Shown here: piece after piece, positions 12,801 to 22,079 of the stretch
How positions within the stretch are numbered: the stretch's first letter is position 1
Layout of the letters: the number at the start of each line of letters is the position of its first letter
Origin: Coemansia sp. RSA 487
Taxonomy: Eukaryota > Kickxellomycota > Kickxellomycetes > Kickxellales > Kickxellaceae
Assembly (NCBI GenBank): GCA_027577595.1
Contig: JANBRJ010000004.1
Coordinates: 124,001-188,000 of the forward strand
Direction of reading: 5' to 3'
DNA length: 64,000 nucleotides
The notes under the pieces: generated by a model
What the model was told of the DNA's origin: nothing
What the model saw: the letters and a program-made list of their open reading frames with translations, nothing else
Database searches by the model: none
Position numbers and translations under genes: made by a program

Positions 12801-15762
12801 CGAAAGTGACCAGTACACGCGTGTGACTGTTCTGGAGTACCTGAAGGCGCTTCACGCCGACGAGTGGGACAACTTTGTCAAGGACACCAAGATCCTGGCC
12901 GAGGAGAACTCGAGCAACTTTGGCCAGGCTTCTGCGTATGGCCAGGCACTGGCGCAGGATGCCGATAAGACCGAGTCCAAGATGAAGACCGATGATCTGC
13001 CCTTCTACACCATTGGCTTCAAGAGCGCCGCTCCCGAGTTTACGCTCCGCACGCGCATCTGGGCTTCGCTGCGTTCGCAGACCTTGTACCGCACAATCTC
13101 CGGGTTTATGAACTACTCCAAGGCGATCAAGCTTCTCTACCGCGTTGAGAACCCCGAGATGGTTCACTTGTTTGGAGGCAACGGCAGCGAGCGCCTGGAG
13201 CAAGAGCTGGAGCGCATGGCCCGCCGCAAGTTCAAGTTTGTGGTCGCTATGCAGCGCTATCTCAAGTTCAACAAGGACGAGCGTGAGGCCTCTGACTTCC
13301 TTCTGCGCACATATCCGGATCTGCAGATTTCCTATCTTGAAGAGGTTCCGTCGGTCGAGGAAGGCGGCTTGCCGCGCATCTACTCGTGTCTTATTGACGG
13401 ACACTCTGAAATTGGACCTGACGGACGCCGCAAGCCCTACTACCGCATCCAGCTCCCAGGCAACCCGATTCTTGGTGACGGAAAGTCTGACAACCAGAAC
13501 CATTCGATCATTTTCACGCGTGGCGAGTATCTTCAGCTCATCGACGCCAATCAGGACAACTACCTCGAGGAGTGCGTCAAGATCCGCAACATTCTTGGCG
13601 AGTTTGAAGAGTACAATCCTCCGACTGTCTCTCCCTACTCTCCTGCTGCCGAGCCGCAGCCAACCCCTGTTGCAATTGTCGGTGCACGCGAGTTCATCTT
13701 CTCCGAGAACGTCGGTATCCTTGGTGACGTTGCTGCTGGAAAGGAGGCGACCTTTGGTACGCTCACTCAGCGCATTATGGCGGAGATTGGAGCGCGCCTT
13801 CACTACGGCCATCCCGATTTCGTCAACTTTGTCTTTATGACTACACGCGGCGGCATCTCCAAGGCGCAAAAGGGTTTGCATCTCAACGAGGATATCTATG
13901 CTGGTATGAACTCCTTTACTCGTGGCGGTCGCATCAAGCACACCGAGTATTTCCAGTGCGGCAAGGGACGTGATCTTGGCTTCTGCTCAACACTCAACTT
14001 CATTACAAAGATCGGAACTGGTATGGGTGAGCAAATGCTTTCGCGCGAGTACTACTGGCTTGGGACGCAGCTTCCCCTGGATCGCTTCCTGACGTTCTAC
14101 TATGCTCATCCTGGCTTCCACATCAACAACATTATGATCATGATGTCTGTGCAGCTCTTTATGATTTGCATTATGTTTATTGGTGCGATGAACATAACCG
14201 TGGTCACTTGCGAGGGCGATGTGGATATGACCAACCCGAACTATGCGCAGTACCTGTCGCCAGACGGGTGCTTCTTGATCAAGCCTCTGGGTGACTGGAT
14301 CAACCGCACGACGCTTGCCATTCTTCTTGTTCTTCTGATCGCCTTCCTGCCCTTGTTCCTGCAGATGCTTACCGAGCAGGGCTTTGCGCGCGCAATTTCT
14401 CGTCTTGGAAAGCAGTTCCTTTCGTTGTCGCCTCTGTATGAGGTCCAGGTTACTCAGGTGTACTTCAACTCGCTGATGACCAACATGGCCTATGGCGGTG
14501 CTCGCTATATTGGCACTGGCCGTGGCTTTGCGACCTCGCGGCTGTCGTTCTCCACGCTGTTCTCGCGCTTCTCGGACTCGTCAATCTACTTTGGCATACG
14601 CCTGATGACGCTGCTGACGTTCTTCTCGGCGGCATACTGGAAGTGGCCAGTGATATACTTCTGGATATCGATTGCAGCGATGCTGGTGACGCCGTTCCTG
14701 TACAACCCGCATCAGTTCGTCATGACCGACTTTATCCTTGACTACCGTGACTGGCTTCGCTGGCTGGGCGCTGGAAACAGCTCGGCCAACACCAACTCGT
14801 GGATCTCGCACTGCCGTCTTACGCGGATCAGGATCACTGGCTACAAGCGCAAGCGCCTGGGCGATCGCACGCCGACGACTGGGTTCATTTCGCGTGCGCA
14901 CAAGGCGAACATCTTCTTCACAGAGATTCTGCTGCCCATCTTTATGGCGCTTATCATGCTTGTCAGCTACATGTTCATCCATAGCGTCAGCAATGTTACG
15001 GAAGCGAACGGCAACGATTCGGATCTGAACTCGACGCTCATTCGCGCAATCATCATTTCTGTTGCGCCGATCGTGGTCAACCTGGCCATTACAATTGCGT
15101 TCTTCTTTGTCTCGATTGGGCTGGGGCCCTGCTGCTCGATGTGCATGCCACAGTTCGGCAAGGTCATTGCTGGCATTGTGCATGGCATCGCAGTCATCAT
15201 CTACATAGCAATGTTCTTCTTGCTGTGGATTCTCGAGGACTGGGCGCTGACGCCAACGATCATGGGCATGGTGTGCCAGGTCTTTGTACAGCGAGCCATC
15301 TTTGCGGTGCTGCAGCATTTGATGTTGTCGCGCGAGTTTGGCGAGGACGAGACCAACGTTGCGTGGTGGACCGGGCGGTGGTACGGCAAGGGCATGGGCG
15401 GCTGGGCGTTCACGCTGACGATGCGCGAGTGGCTGTGCAAGATCATCGAGTGCTCGGTGTTTTCGGCTGACGTGTTTACGGGCCATCTGATTCTGTTCTT
15501 CCTGTCGCTGTTCACGCTTGTTCCGTGGATCGACAAGTGGCACTCGGCGATGCTGTTCTGGCTGCGGCCATCGCGCCAGATCAGACCGCCGATCTACTCG
15601 CTCAAGCAGCGCAAGCAGCGGAGACGCTCGGCTATCCTGTACGGGATTCTGTTCATCATCATGTTTGTGATATTCCTTGCTATCATCATTGCGCCGCAGG
15701 TGGCCAAACCGTCCATCAACCTCCCAAGCACGCTCGAGCAGTACCTGAACGGACGCTTCTAG
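9895..15762 (+). CDS. FKS1: 1,3-beta-D-glucan synthase catalytic subunit (GT48)
   Basis: Plasma-membrane synthase that makes 1,3-beta-glucan from UDP-glucose. 1955 residues from the ATG at 9895, close to the usual 1850-1950; no intron. Order: hydrophilic Gln/Gly/Asp-rich N-terminus (1-190), FKS1 N-terminal domain about 240-460, first membrane cluster about 520-860, large cytosolic GT48 domain about 900-1410, then a second membrane cluster to the C-terminus, with PSRQIRPPIYSLKQ near the end. Echinocandin hot-spot equivalents are F744-P752 (FLALSFKDP) and D1467-L1474 (DWINRTTL), both diverged from the yeast sequences. The frame opens 3 codons earlier at a TTG; the ATG is preferred. Confidence 0.98.
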   Translation: MSNNNYYGGDHRQQQQHGQYDNVPPTQYLGNGGHGHGRDPHENDPYGEGAYDDYDRPDSFDVSYYTREAEDNDNIYMAGTSGHGAGGHHDDGPSLLSPDGPMPQGPMMGDLPPRRRRNGRNRDSDIDSVSDGAYSMRSSLVRTPASHASNDIDIFGAYRNTAAPGLADDGRYASYAPSTESLIHMLENKKAYRPTGSVTSFSRSASWVSNGNGGLLEFQNADAFLNADAPYPAWSDPNQIPLSKEEIEDIFRELATKLGFQQDNMRNMYDAMMTMLDSRASRMSPTMALLMLHADYIGGDHANYRRWFFSAQLDHDTPPVREHIDPKQQHELLGEESTDPRKDTPAAFVEKWRAQMNALSQYERARQVALWMLIWGEAGNLRYTAELLCFLFKVADDYVKSPTAQQRVEPAPEGEYLCNIICPLYNFLRDEGYEIVNGKYLKRERDHAKTIGYDDINELFWTPEGLRCIKFDDKTLLMDAAPHERWSRMKDVNWEKSFTKTYKERRTMWHFMTNFSRVWVMHITVYWYYIIYVANFIYDPFFEMHDVQSTVGKDKGVIPDLPNQDVKRYTLMAAGGALAPFICLVGAIAEMFFVPVNKHNQRALWLRLLLFVLILAADIAPSFWAWGQGNDPNYDWSSVDYSAIYQKKAPAKLDSPDSSKVSLWKAARAVSIVQFIYSVLFTIFLTLMPPSLIFKPRKKNRNSRGLINRTFAGNFPPLKIAARSISLSLWGAIFLCKYVESYFFLALSFKDPFRWLYQFHQDGSLCSERFIGSKLCENQNYITLAFMLMLDLLLFFLDTYLWYVVWNTIFSVARSFYLGISIWTPWRNVFSRLPKRIYAKILATADMEVKYKPKVLCSQIWNAVVISMYREHLLSVDHVQKLLYQQVTSDEDGKRTLKPPAFFVSQDDAAFNQEFYPSHSEAERRISFFAQSLSSVLPEPVPVENMPTFTVFTPHYSEKILMSLREIIRESDQYTRVTVLEYLKALHADEWDNFVKDTKILAEENSSNFGQASAYGQALAQDADKTESKMKTDDLPFYTIGFKSAAPEFTLRTRIWASLRSQTLYRTISGFMNYSKAIKLLYRVENPEMVHLFGGNGSERLEQELERMARRKFKFVVAMQRYLKFNKDEREASDFLLRTYPDLQISYLEEVPSVEEGGLPRIYSCLIDGHSEIGPDGRRKPYYRIQLPGNPILGDGKSDNQNHSIIFTRGEYLQLIDANQDNYLEECVKIRNILGEFEEYNPPTVSPYSPAAEPQPTPVAIVGAREFIFSENVGILGDVAAGKEATFGTLTQRIMAEIGARLHYGHPDFVNFVFMTTRGGISKAQKGLHLNEDIYAGMNSFTRGGRIKHTEYFQCGKGRDLGFCSTLNFITKIGTGMGEQMLSREYYWLGTQLPLDRFLTFYYAHPGFHINNIMIMMSVQLFMICIMFIGAMNITVVTCEGDVDMTNPNYAQYLSPDGCFLIKPLGDWINRTTLAILLVLLIAFLPLFLQMLTEQGFARAISRLGKQFLSLSPLYEVQVTQVYFNSLMTNMAYGGARYIGTGRGFATSRLSFSTLFSRFSDSSIYFGIRLMTLLTFFSAAYWKWPVIYFWISIAAMLVTPFLYNPHQFVMTDFILDYRDWLRWLGAGNSSANTNSWISHCRLTRIRITGYKRKRLGDRTPTTGFISRAHKANIFFTEILLPIFMALIMLVSYMFIHSVSNVTEANGNDSDLNSTLIRAIIISVAPIVVNLAITIAFFFVSIGLGPCCSMCMPQFGKVIAGIVHGIAVIIYIAMFFLLWILEDWALTPTIMGMVCQVFVQRAIFAVLQHLMLSREFGEDETNVAWWTGRWYGKGMGGWAFTLTMREWLCKIIECSVFSADVFTGHLILFFLSLFTLVPWIDKWHSAMLFWLRPSRQIRPPIYSLKQRKQRRRSAILYGILFIIMFVIFLAIIIAPQVAKPSINLPSTLEQYLNGRF

Positions 15763-16380
15763 GAAAGATACGATGGCACCGGTTTATTCCCCCTCCCCCT
15801 TTCTGTCTTTTTCTTTACTACACTGTGATTTTTATGCCAAACTCCCCTTTTTACTTTTCTGTTCTGTTTTTAACCCCCTATTTTATCTGAATTATATTTG
15901 ATTTTGCTCAAATTCCTATGACATATGACATGACATGACATGCATGGCGAGTGCAAAGACTGTGACTGCCAGTCGCGATTGAACAGCGTGCACCATGCAT
16001 GTGGTGCGCCCGCCTCTGGTTCTTTGAACCAACGCAGTAAGTACTGCAGAGCCAAGAGGGAAGAGAAATAAATGGCCATATCCTCCGCTGTCGCATTAGT
16101 GTGGAAATAAGACGACCCAACCTGTTGATTGGCTGCAGGCACTTGAAAATAAGGGAAGGATCGGCTGGCTCTTCTTGCGTGCAGCAGTCATTAAAATTGG
16201 GGGAAAGAGGCGCACAGATGAAAGAGCTGAATTTGATCCAAGCAGACGGTCTAGTTTGTTTTTCTTTTCCTTTCTTCTGGCCAGTCCTTTTTTCTCTGTC
16301 TCTTTATTTTTGCTCAAAGAAACAAAAAACACAGCTCCTTCTAATTCATTTTATACACTTATTGTTTTACTATTTTCAAA
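15763..16380. other. FKS1 3' flank and ERG9 promoter
   Basis: 618 bp without a gene. A short tandem run of ATGAC/GACAT units occurs at about 15917-15943. T-rich tracts follow at 16255-16375, immediately before the ERG9 start codon. Confidence 0.5.
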
Positions 16381-17794
16381 ATGGCCATTTTAGATTGGAT
16401 TCTGCATCCGACAGAGCTGTGGGCTGGGTTCTGGTATGTTATGAGGCATGCACCGCCCGATGAAAAGACAAACAAGCTACAAGTCTCGGGCGAAATGAAG
16501 CGCTGCTACGACTTTTTGGAGATGACCTCGCGCTCATTTGCGGCTGTAATTCAGGAACTCAATCCAAAGCTCCGCGATGCAATTTGCTTGTTCTACCTGG
16601 TTCTCCGTGGTCTCGACACTATTGGTAAGCAGAGGAGAAGGAGAAGAAAAAGGAGAAGAAAAAGAAGGAAAAGGAAAAGGAGGAGGAGGAGGAGGAGGGA
16701 GCCTATGTTTTTTTTTTCGTTATTGCTATTTCTTCGGCGCCGAAAGGGTTCCATCATGAAACTAACACGCTTTTGTGGATTTTTATATGTAAGCAAGCGG
16801 TGTAGAGGACGACATGACGATTCCGGGAGCAAAGAAGCGTCATTTGCTAGAGACCTTCCACGAAATTATCTACCAAAAGGGATGGACGTTCAGTGAGTCG
16901 GGACCGGACGAGAAGGACGCGATCCTGCTTGTAGAGTTTGAGGTGGTGATCGCCGAGTTCATGCTGCTATCCACAGAGTACCAGGAAGTCATTGCCGATA
17001 TCACTAAGCGGATGGGCGCAGGCATGGCAAAGTACACGCGCGAGCGTGTGGAAACCCTGGACGACTACAACGAGTACTGCCATTACGTTGCTGGGCTTGT
17101 GGGCCATGGGCTGAGCAGGCTGTTTGCGGTGTCGGGGCTTGAGGACAAGTCTGTTGGCGAGCGGCTGGAGCTTGCAAACTCGATGGGGCTGTTTCTGCAA
17201 AAGACCAACATCACACGCGATATCAACGAGGATGTCCTGGATGGCAGGTGTTTCTGGCCTAAGGCGATCTGGTCCAAGTACGCAAAGGACGAGGACGAGC
17301 TGATCTCCAAGAACAACCGCGACAACGGCCTGTGTGCTTTGAATGATATGTGTGTCAACGTTCTTGCGCATATCCCAGACGTCATCGATTACCTGAGCCA
17401 GATCAAGGAGCCCTCGGTGTTCAGGTTCTGCGCAATCCCGCAGGTCATGGCGGTGGCTACCATTGTCGTATGCTTTGACAACACCAACGTGCTTGATGAC
17501 AACGTCAAGATTCGCAAGGGCGAAGCGCTCAAACTGATCTCGCAGGCCACAACCCTCGACAGCGTGAAACGCGTGTTCTACAAATATATGGTTGCCCTGG
17601 ATAAGAAGAACCATCCGGACAACCATGTGTACGAGGAGGTGCGCAAGATCTCTGATAAGACAAAGAAGAATATTGCTAGGACGCTCAAGGGCGGTGCGCC
17701 GGTCGACTTTACCGCAGAGTACCTGGTGATTGCGCTGTTCCTCGTCACAGCGTTCTTTTTCTTCTATTCATATTCCCAGTCCAAACAGCTGTAG
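16381..17794 (+). CDS. ERG9: Squalene synthase (two exons)
   Basis: Condenses two farnesyl diphosphates to squalene at the ER membrane, the committed step to ergosterol. Exons 16381-16624 and 16806-17794 give 410 residues. The junction is fixed by the family motif: joining ATTG to AGGACGAC restores DTIEDDMTI, the first Asp-rich substrate motif; nearer AG sites give wrong frames or extra residues. The second Asp-rich motif is TRDINED, and FWPKAIW follows. A hydrophobic C-terminal segment ([18 protein letters not shown]) is the membrane anchor. The 181-nt intron has a GTAAGC donor and GTGTAG acceptor and contains a long purine tract. Confidence 0.95.
16625..16805 (+). other. ERG9 intron with polypurine tract
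   Basis: Spliceosomal intron placed by restoring the DTIEDDM motif. Positions about 16631-16699 are almost uninterrupted purines (GGAGAA, GAAAAA and GGA units), followed closely by a run of T. TATGTAAGC lies near the 3' end. Confidence 0.85.
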
Positions 17795-18143
17795 CATTTT
17801 GACATTTCTTGCCTTTTTGTGTTTGGATTAAAAAGTTCAAAAATTGGTTTTTTTAATCTGCTCTTGTGTTGGTGGTCAGATGGTTTTAGGGGGGAGGAGC
17901 ACGCAAGACACATGTGTCAGTCTTTATCGGCACAGATCTTTTAATACAGAATTGAACAAATAAGGATAGATCGAAAGCTGATGACAGCATCGTATAAAAA
18001 GAAACAGCTGGCTTCATTTAAAATAAAATAAAAAAGCCAAAGTATCTTTTTTCTCTCTCTTGAGCCTCTTTCCTGACTATTAGCTACCTCTATCCTTTAA
18101 ATGGACGTATGAACTACATCGTTATATATTATTCTTTATACCA
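17795..18143. other. Short intergenic region upstream of the phosphoribosyltransferase
   Basis: 349 bp, AT-rich, with a pyrimidine tract (TTTTTTCTCTCTCTTG) at about 18045 and TATATATT near 18123, shortly before the next ATG. No gene seen. Confidence 0.45.
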
Positions 18144-18962
18144 ATGGTCAGCCCAAGCACAAACAACTCGGACAGCCAGAACCGCGGACACTTGTCTCCA
18201 GCAGCAGCATATAGTGGACGTGTAAACGAGCGGGCGGTATTTGACGACCGGATACATGCTGGACAGCAGCTGGCCACGGGGCTCCAAGAGTACGTTGGCA
18301 GCCCAGACACCGTGGTTCTGTCTCTGAGCCGGGGCGGAGCCATCGTAGCGTCGGTGGTAGCAGAACAGCTTGGGCCCAACGTCCCGCATTTCTACTATAT
18401 GGTACGTCCCATCCCATGTGCAACGATACCACGCCTGTCCCTGGGCAGCGTTGCGGGCGACGGAAGCGTGCGGATAGACAATATGGTGGCCAAGAGCATG
18501 GGCATTGTCTGTGACACAGCGGATGAAGCCACCGGTAGTGGAACTAGCCATGCGACTGCAGCATTGATGCAAGCGGTGGAGAACATCGACGTGCGACTGC
18601 AAGTGGAGCAAGGGTCGTTCTGGCGCGCGCCACCGTGCGCCAACGACCTTGAAGGCAAGACGCTTCTTGTTGTCGACGACGGAATGGAGGCTGGCGACAC
18701 TGTGCGCGAAGCCATCTTGCATTTACGTCACTGCTACCGGCCCCACAGAATCGTCGTCGTCGTGCCTGTCTGCTTGGCCGACCTGCGGTGGCAGCTGAGG
18801 AGACACAATGTGTGTGTTGTTGATATCGTGTCACCGTTGTTTGTCGGCTCGATTGCGCGGTGGTACGTGCGCGGCGTGGCTGCATCCGAGGCTGAGCAGG
18901 CGATGCTGACCCGCTTGTTTGTTGGCCCAGCTGCCTCTGCTGGCGAGTTTGACTACGAGTAA
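18144..18962 (+). CDS. Bacterial-type phosphoribosyltransferase-domain protein
   Basis: 272 residues. The core matches a prokaryotic family of stand-alone type I phosphoribosyltransferase proteins: FDDRIHAGQQLA near residue 33, VVLSLSRGGAIVA near 56, a segment GDGSVRIDN, then KTLLVVDDGMEAGDT near 172, the PRPP-binding loop, and a C-terminal PLFVGSIARWYVRG block. The two acidic residues of the loop are kept, but the usual small hydroxyl residue before the loop glycine (ATG or TSG in relatives) is Ala (EAG). The first 25 residues are Ser/Asn-rich and look added. Single exon, good ATG. The substrate is unknown; nucleobase salvage cannot be claimed. Lateral origin is possible but undemonstrated. 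Confidence 0.75.
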   Translation: MVSPSTNNSDSQNRGHLSPAAAYSGRVNERAVFDDRIHAGQQLATGLQEYVGSPDTVVLSLSRGGAIVASVVAEQLGPNVPHFYYMVRPIPCATIPRLSLGSVAGDGSVRIDNMVAKSMGIVCDTADEATGSGTSHATAALMQAVENIDVRLQVEQGSFWRAPPCANDLEGKTLLVVDDGMEAGDTVREAILHLRHCYRPHRIVVVVPVCLADLRWQLRRHNVCVVDIVSPLFVGSIARWYVRGVAASEAEQAMLTRLFVGPAASAGEFDYE

Positions 18963-20510
18963 GGTTTACGGATAAGCGATACAGCTATTCATTTATGTAT
19001 AGCTATCTTTTGAAAGTCGGCCAGGGCCTTTGGATCCGGCACAGACTACCAACAAAAGCAAAGTCGGATTTAATTGCACAGAGCGGCCGAAATCCAATAC
19101 AGCGGTAAGCCGATACTTTTATCTTTTTAGAGAATGTGGAGAAAATGTTTTTTTTTTCGCGTATAATGTATGAATCGTGTTCGAACCCGCAACACAGTTG
19201 CTGAAGCAGTCGATTGGTGTGTAAGCGTTGCAAATGTTATTTTTGACCGTGGTTCAGCGAAAAAGACAGTAGGCAGCGTAGTTGCAAACAACAGGAAACA
19301 GCGCAAACGCCATTGTGTAAAGCCAAAGATCAGGAAACATGGTAGAAATCCCAAAGAAAACGATCCGCTATACCACGTATGGTTGGTTGGCATTGGCCAA
19401 CCAACGAACAAGCAAGTGGAGCAATTCTGCAATTACATTACATCGATATTTGCTCATGTATGAGCTCATATTATATGCACGAAAGTGTCGCATATACCTT
19501 GAGAGATTTACTCTTCCTTCCACTAAAGCATCAGAACGAGGCTTCCCCGGTGTCAAGGCCATTTTGACAGAAAAATGGAAAAGGCACATTTTTTATTCCA
19601 AAAAAGATGTTTTTAGACACAACCATGTGCAAACGATCTCTCGGATGAGGGAAGCCTTTTGTGTGGGCCGGACAGTGAACAAAGTGTTTGCGCCTGTTTG
19701 GTTCCACACTCGCCCTTTGTATCCAAACATGAGGCGTCCGCCAAGTTCTTTTTGTCTGCCATCATGCCTCTGTGTGTTTTGAGTGACAGGCAGTCTTGAC
19801 CGAGCGAAGAGGTCCCACTGTTGTTGCTCTTTTTCTTCTTCACTTCAGCTTTTTTGTCCTTTTGTCTTTTTAGCACCCTTAATATCTTGTATCTTTTTTT
19901 TTTTTGCCTGAACCATCAGCCACTGCGTTTACACATCAAGGCATTGAACGACTTGACAGGAAGAAGCCTACTTTTTGCAGACCAAACAGCTGCCACCAGA
20001 AACTGGGGAGATTGCTCACACCCTGCTTATTTTGTTTCGTTTTCTGCAACCCTTGATCACCACCTTATCCTATTCTGCTTGAGACACCACGAGCTTCTTC
20101 GTCATCCCCCCTTTTTTTGTCTTGATAAATACTTGTCCCCTTTTCCGCTCCCTGCCATTTTTAATATTCTTGCTTGCTCTTTGGTTCAACAGAACTCCTG
20201 CTCCTTTGTTTTCACATTCAGGACGCTGAATTTGCCTTTCTTGGATACCGGGATTCCGAGATACCGAGATATAGAGACAAGGCTGTCGACACCTTTATCG
20301 CTCTTGAGCGCAAGGACCAGCGTTTGGCATCTATCTAAGAAAAAAAAAATAAGAACATCAGTCCAGGCCTGGTCGAGTTTACTACGTTCCAGAACACTGG
20401 GTCTGTGTGGTCCTATACCGTTATTTATCACCCTCAGCTACTGCTCCTCGTTTCTTCCTATTTTTGCCTCACTATTTTTATATCTTTGCAAAAAGTGACG
20501 GACAACCACA
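18963..20510. other. 1.5 kb gene-free region upstream of the kinase gene
   Basis: No supportable gene. Open frames at 19170-19463 and 19339-19782 have weak codon character. A T-arm-like GGGTTCGAAC on the minus strand near 19186 does not fold into a tRNA. The part from 19800 to 20500 is pyrimidine-rich, as expected for the promoter and leader of the next gene. Confidence 0.45.
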
Positions 20511-22079
20511 ATGGCGTTCATCAACAAGATAATCCAAAAGACCAAAACCAAGATCAGCGAACGGGACAGTGGCAGCAGCAACTCCAGCGGGATGACGTTC
20601 GAAAAACCGCCACAGTTCCAAGGTCTGGATTCTCCGACGAATCCGATCCCGCTACCAAACTCGCCAGCTGGCTATCAGCAGAACTATATAGCTACTGCAG
20701 TTGCGACCCCGCCAGTGACCACATATGCAACGGTTCCGTCGCAAAGGCACATGGTTCCATCCAACGCTCCTGTGCAGCCGACATCCACTAGTGTGGCCAC
20801 TCGCGCGGCGTCATTCTCTGTTGGCGTGCAGTCCTCTGGGAAAGGAACTGCTGTTTATATGCCGCAACAAGGCGAATACAATGCTCAAGCCGACCCAGTC
20901 ATGTACCAGCAACAGCAGCAACAACAGCCACCGCAACACCAACATCTTTTCCATCTGCCTAGCCACAACCATCACCACAACCACCACAACATACTCCACA
21001 ACGATACACAGCAGCAACAGCAGCAACAGCAGCAACAGCAGCAACAACAACAACAGATGATGATGATGATGACGAACGCGCTGCCTCCGGCCCTCCAGAC
21101 CGGCGATAGACCGCAGATGGACACGCATGTGCAGCTAGATAGCTTCGAGATCTTCCGCACAGTCGGCACAGGGTCGTTTGGGCGGGTGCGGCTCGTGCGC
21201 CACAAGGAAACAGGCAAGTACTTTGCAATGAAGGTTCTGCGGAAAAGTCACGTAGTACGGGCCAAGCAAGTGGAGCACGTGAACAGCGAACGACGGATCC
21301 TTGCGGAATGCAACTGCCCGTTCATCGTGTACATGCTAGGGACGTGCCAAGACCAAGTGAACCTGTACTTCTTCATGGAGTACGTGGTAGGTGGCGAGCT
21401 GTTTACGTATCTGCGGCGATACCACCAGTTCCCGTCGCCTGTGGCCAAGTTCTATGCGGCCGAAGTTCTCCTGGCGCTCGAATACATGCATGCACGCAAC
21501 ATTATTTGGCGTGACACGAAGCCTGAAAACATCTTGCTGGACTCGAGCGGCCATGTTAAGCTGACTGACATGGGATTTGCCAAAAAGGTCGTGGACCGCA
21601 CATGGACGCTGTGCGGGACACCCGACTACTTGGCACCCGAGGTGATCCAGGCCAAAGGGTACGGCAGGTCGGTCGACTGGTGGGCGCTCGGCGTGCTTAT
21701 ATTTGAGATGATTGCGGGGTACCCGCCGTTCTACGACGAGGACCATTACCGCTTGTACGAGAAGATCATGGCTGGCAGAATCCAGTGGCCAACGCAGTTT
21801 GATCCGGTTGCGCGCGACCTTGTCAGCCGCCTGCTGACTGCAGACCTGTCCCGCCGTTTGGGCAACTTACACCGCGGCTCCGCAGACATCAAGGACCACC
21901 GCTGGTTTGCAGAGGTCGACTGGAACCGCTTGGCGGCTAGGGAAATCCCGGCTCCCCTGATTCCGACACAAAAGGTCGATGGCGACACCAGCAACTTTGA
22001 CAGGTACCCAGAGACGGCCGAGACCTACGGCGACATGACATCCGAGGATCCGTACGCCAACCTATTCCCAGACTTTTGA
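20511..22079 (+). CDS. AGC kinase, cAMP-dependent protein kinase catalytic-subunit type, with atypical motifs
   Basis: 522 residues. A 200-residue low-complexity N-terminus (Gln and His runs, then Met run) precedes a PKA-type kinase domain at about 212-470. Seen: glycine loop GTGSFGRV, VAIK-type lysine in YFAMKVLRK, activation-loop threonine in RTWTLCGTPDY, APE, and a C-terminus ending FPDF, the short hydrophobic motif of PKA. Two core motifs are altered: YRDLKPEN is WRDTKPEN (333-340) and DFG is DMG (353-355). Catalytic D335, K337, N340 and D353 remain, so activity is still plausible. In yeast and other fungi, TPK kinases with long Q-rich N-termini carry cAMP signalling. Whether this is the main PKA or a diverged paralogue is not decidable here. 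Confidence 0.88.
   Translation: MAFINKIIQKTKTKISERDSGSSNSSGMTFEKPPQFQGLDSPTNPIPLPNSPAGYQQNYIATAVATPPVTTYATVPSQRHMVPSNAPVQPTSTSVATRAASFSVGVQSSGKGTAVYMPQQGEYNAQADPVMYQQQQQQQPPQHQHLFHLPSHNHHHNHHNILHNDTQQQQQQQQQQQQQQQQMMMMMTNALPPALQTGDRPQMDTHVQLDSFEIFRTVGTGSFGRVRLVRHKETGKYFAMKVLRKSHVVRAKQVEHVNSERRILAECNCPFIVYMLGTCQDQVNLYFFMEYVVGGELFTYLRRYHQFPSPVAKFYAAEVLLALEYMHARNIIWRDTKPENILLDSSGHVKLTDMGFAKKVVDRTWTLCGTPDYLAPEVIQAKGYGRSVDWWALGVLIFEMIAGYPPFYDEDHYRLYEKIMAGRIQWPTQFDPVARDLVSRLLTADLSRRLGNLHRGSADIKDHRWFAEVDWNRLAAREIPAPLIPTQKVDGDTSNFDRYPETAETYGDMTSEDPYANLFPDF
20904..21073 (+). repeat. CAG/CAA and CAC-rich coding repeats
   Basis: Within the kinase gene: a short CAG/CAA run, a His-coding CAC/CAT stretch with Asn, then CAG/CAA repeats at about 21009-21055 (17 codons, polyGln) running into ATG repeats (polyMet). 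The interrupted CAG/CAA mix would limit slippage. Confidence 0.9.

Noticed and set aside
19150-19265. tRNA gene suggested by GGGTTCGAAC on the minus strand
   Set aside because: The T-stem does not pair (GCGGG against ACGAT), no A-box or acceptor stem can be placed, and no T-run terminator follows.
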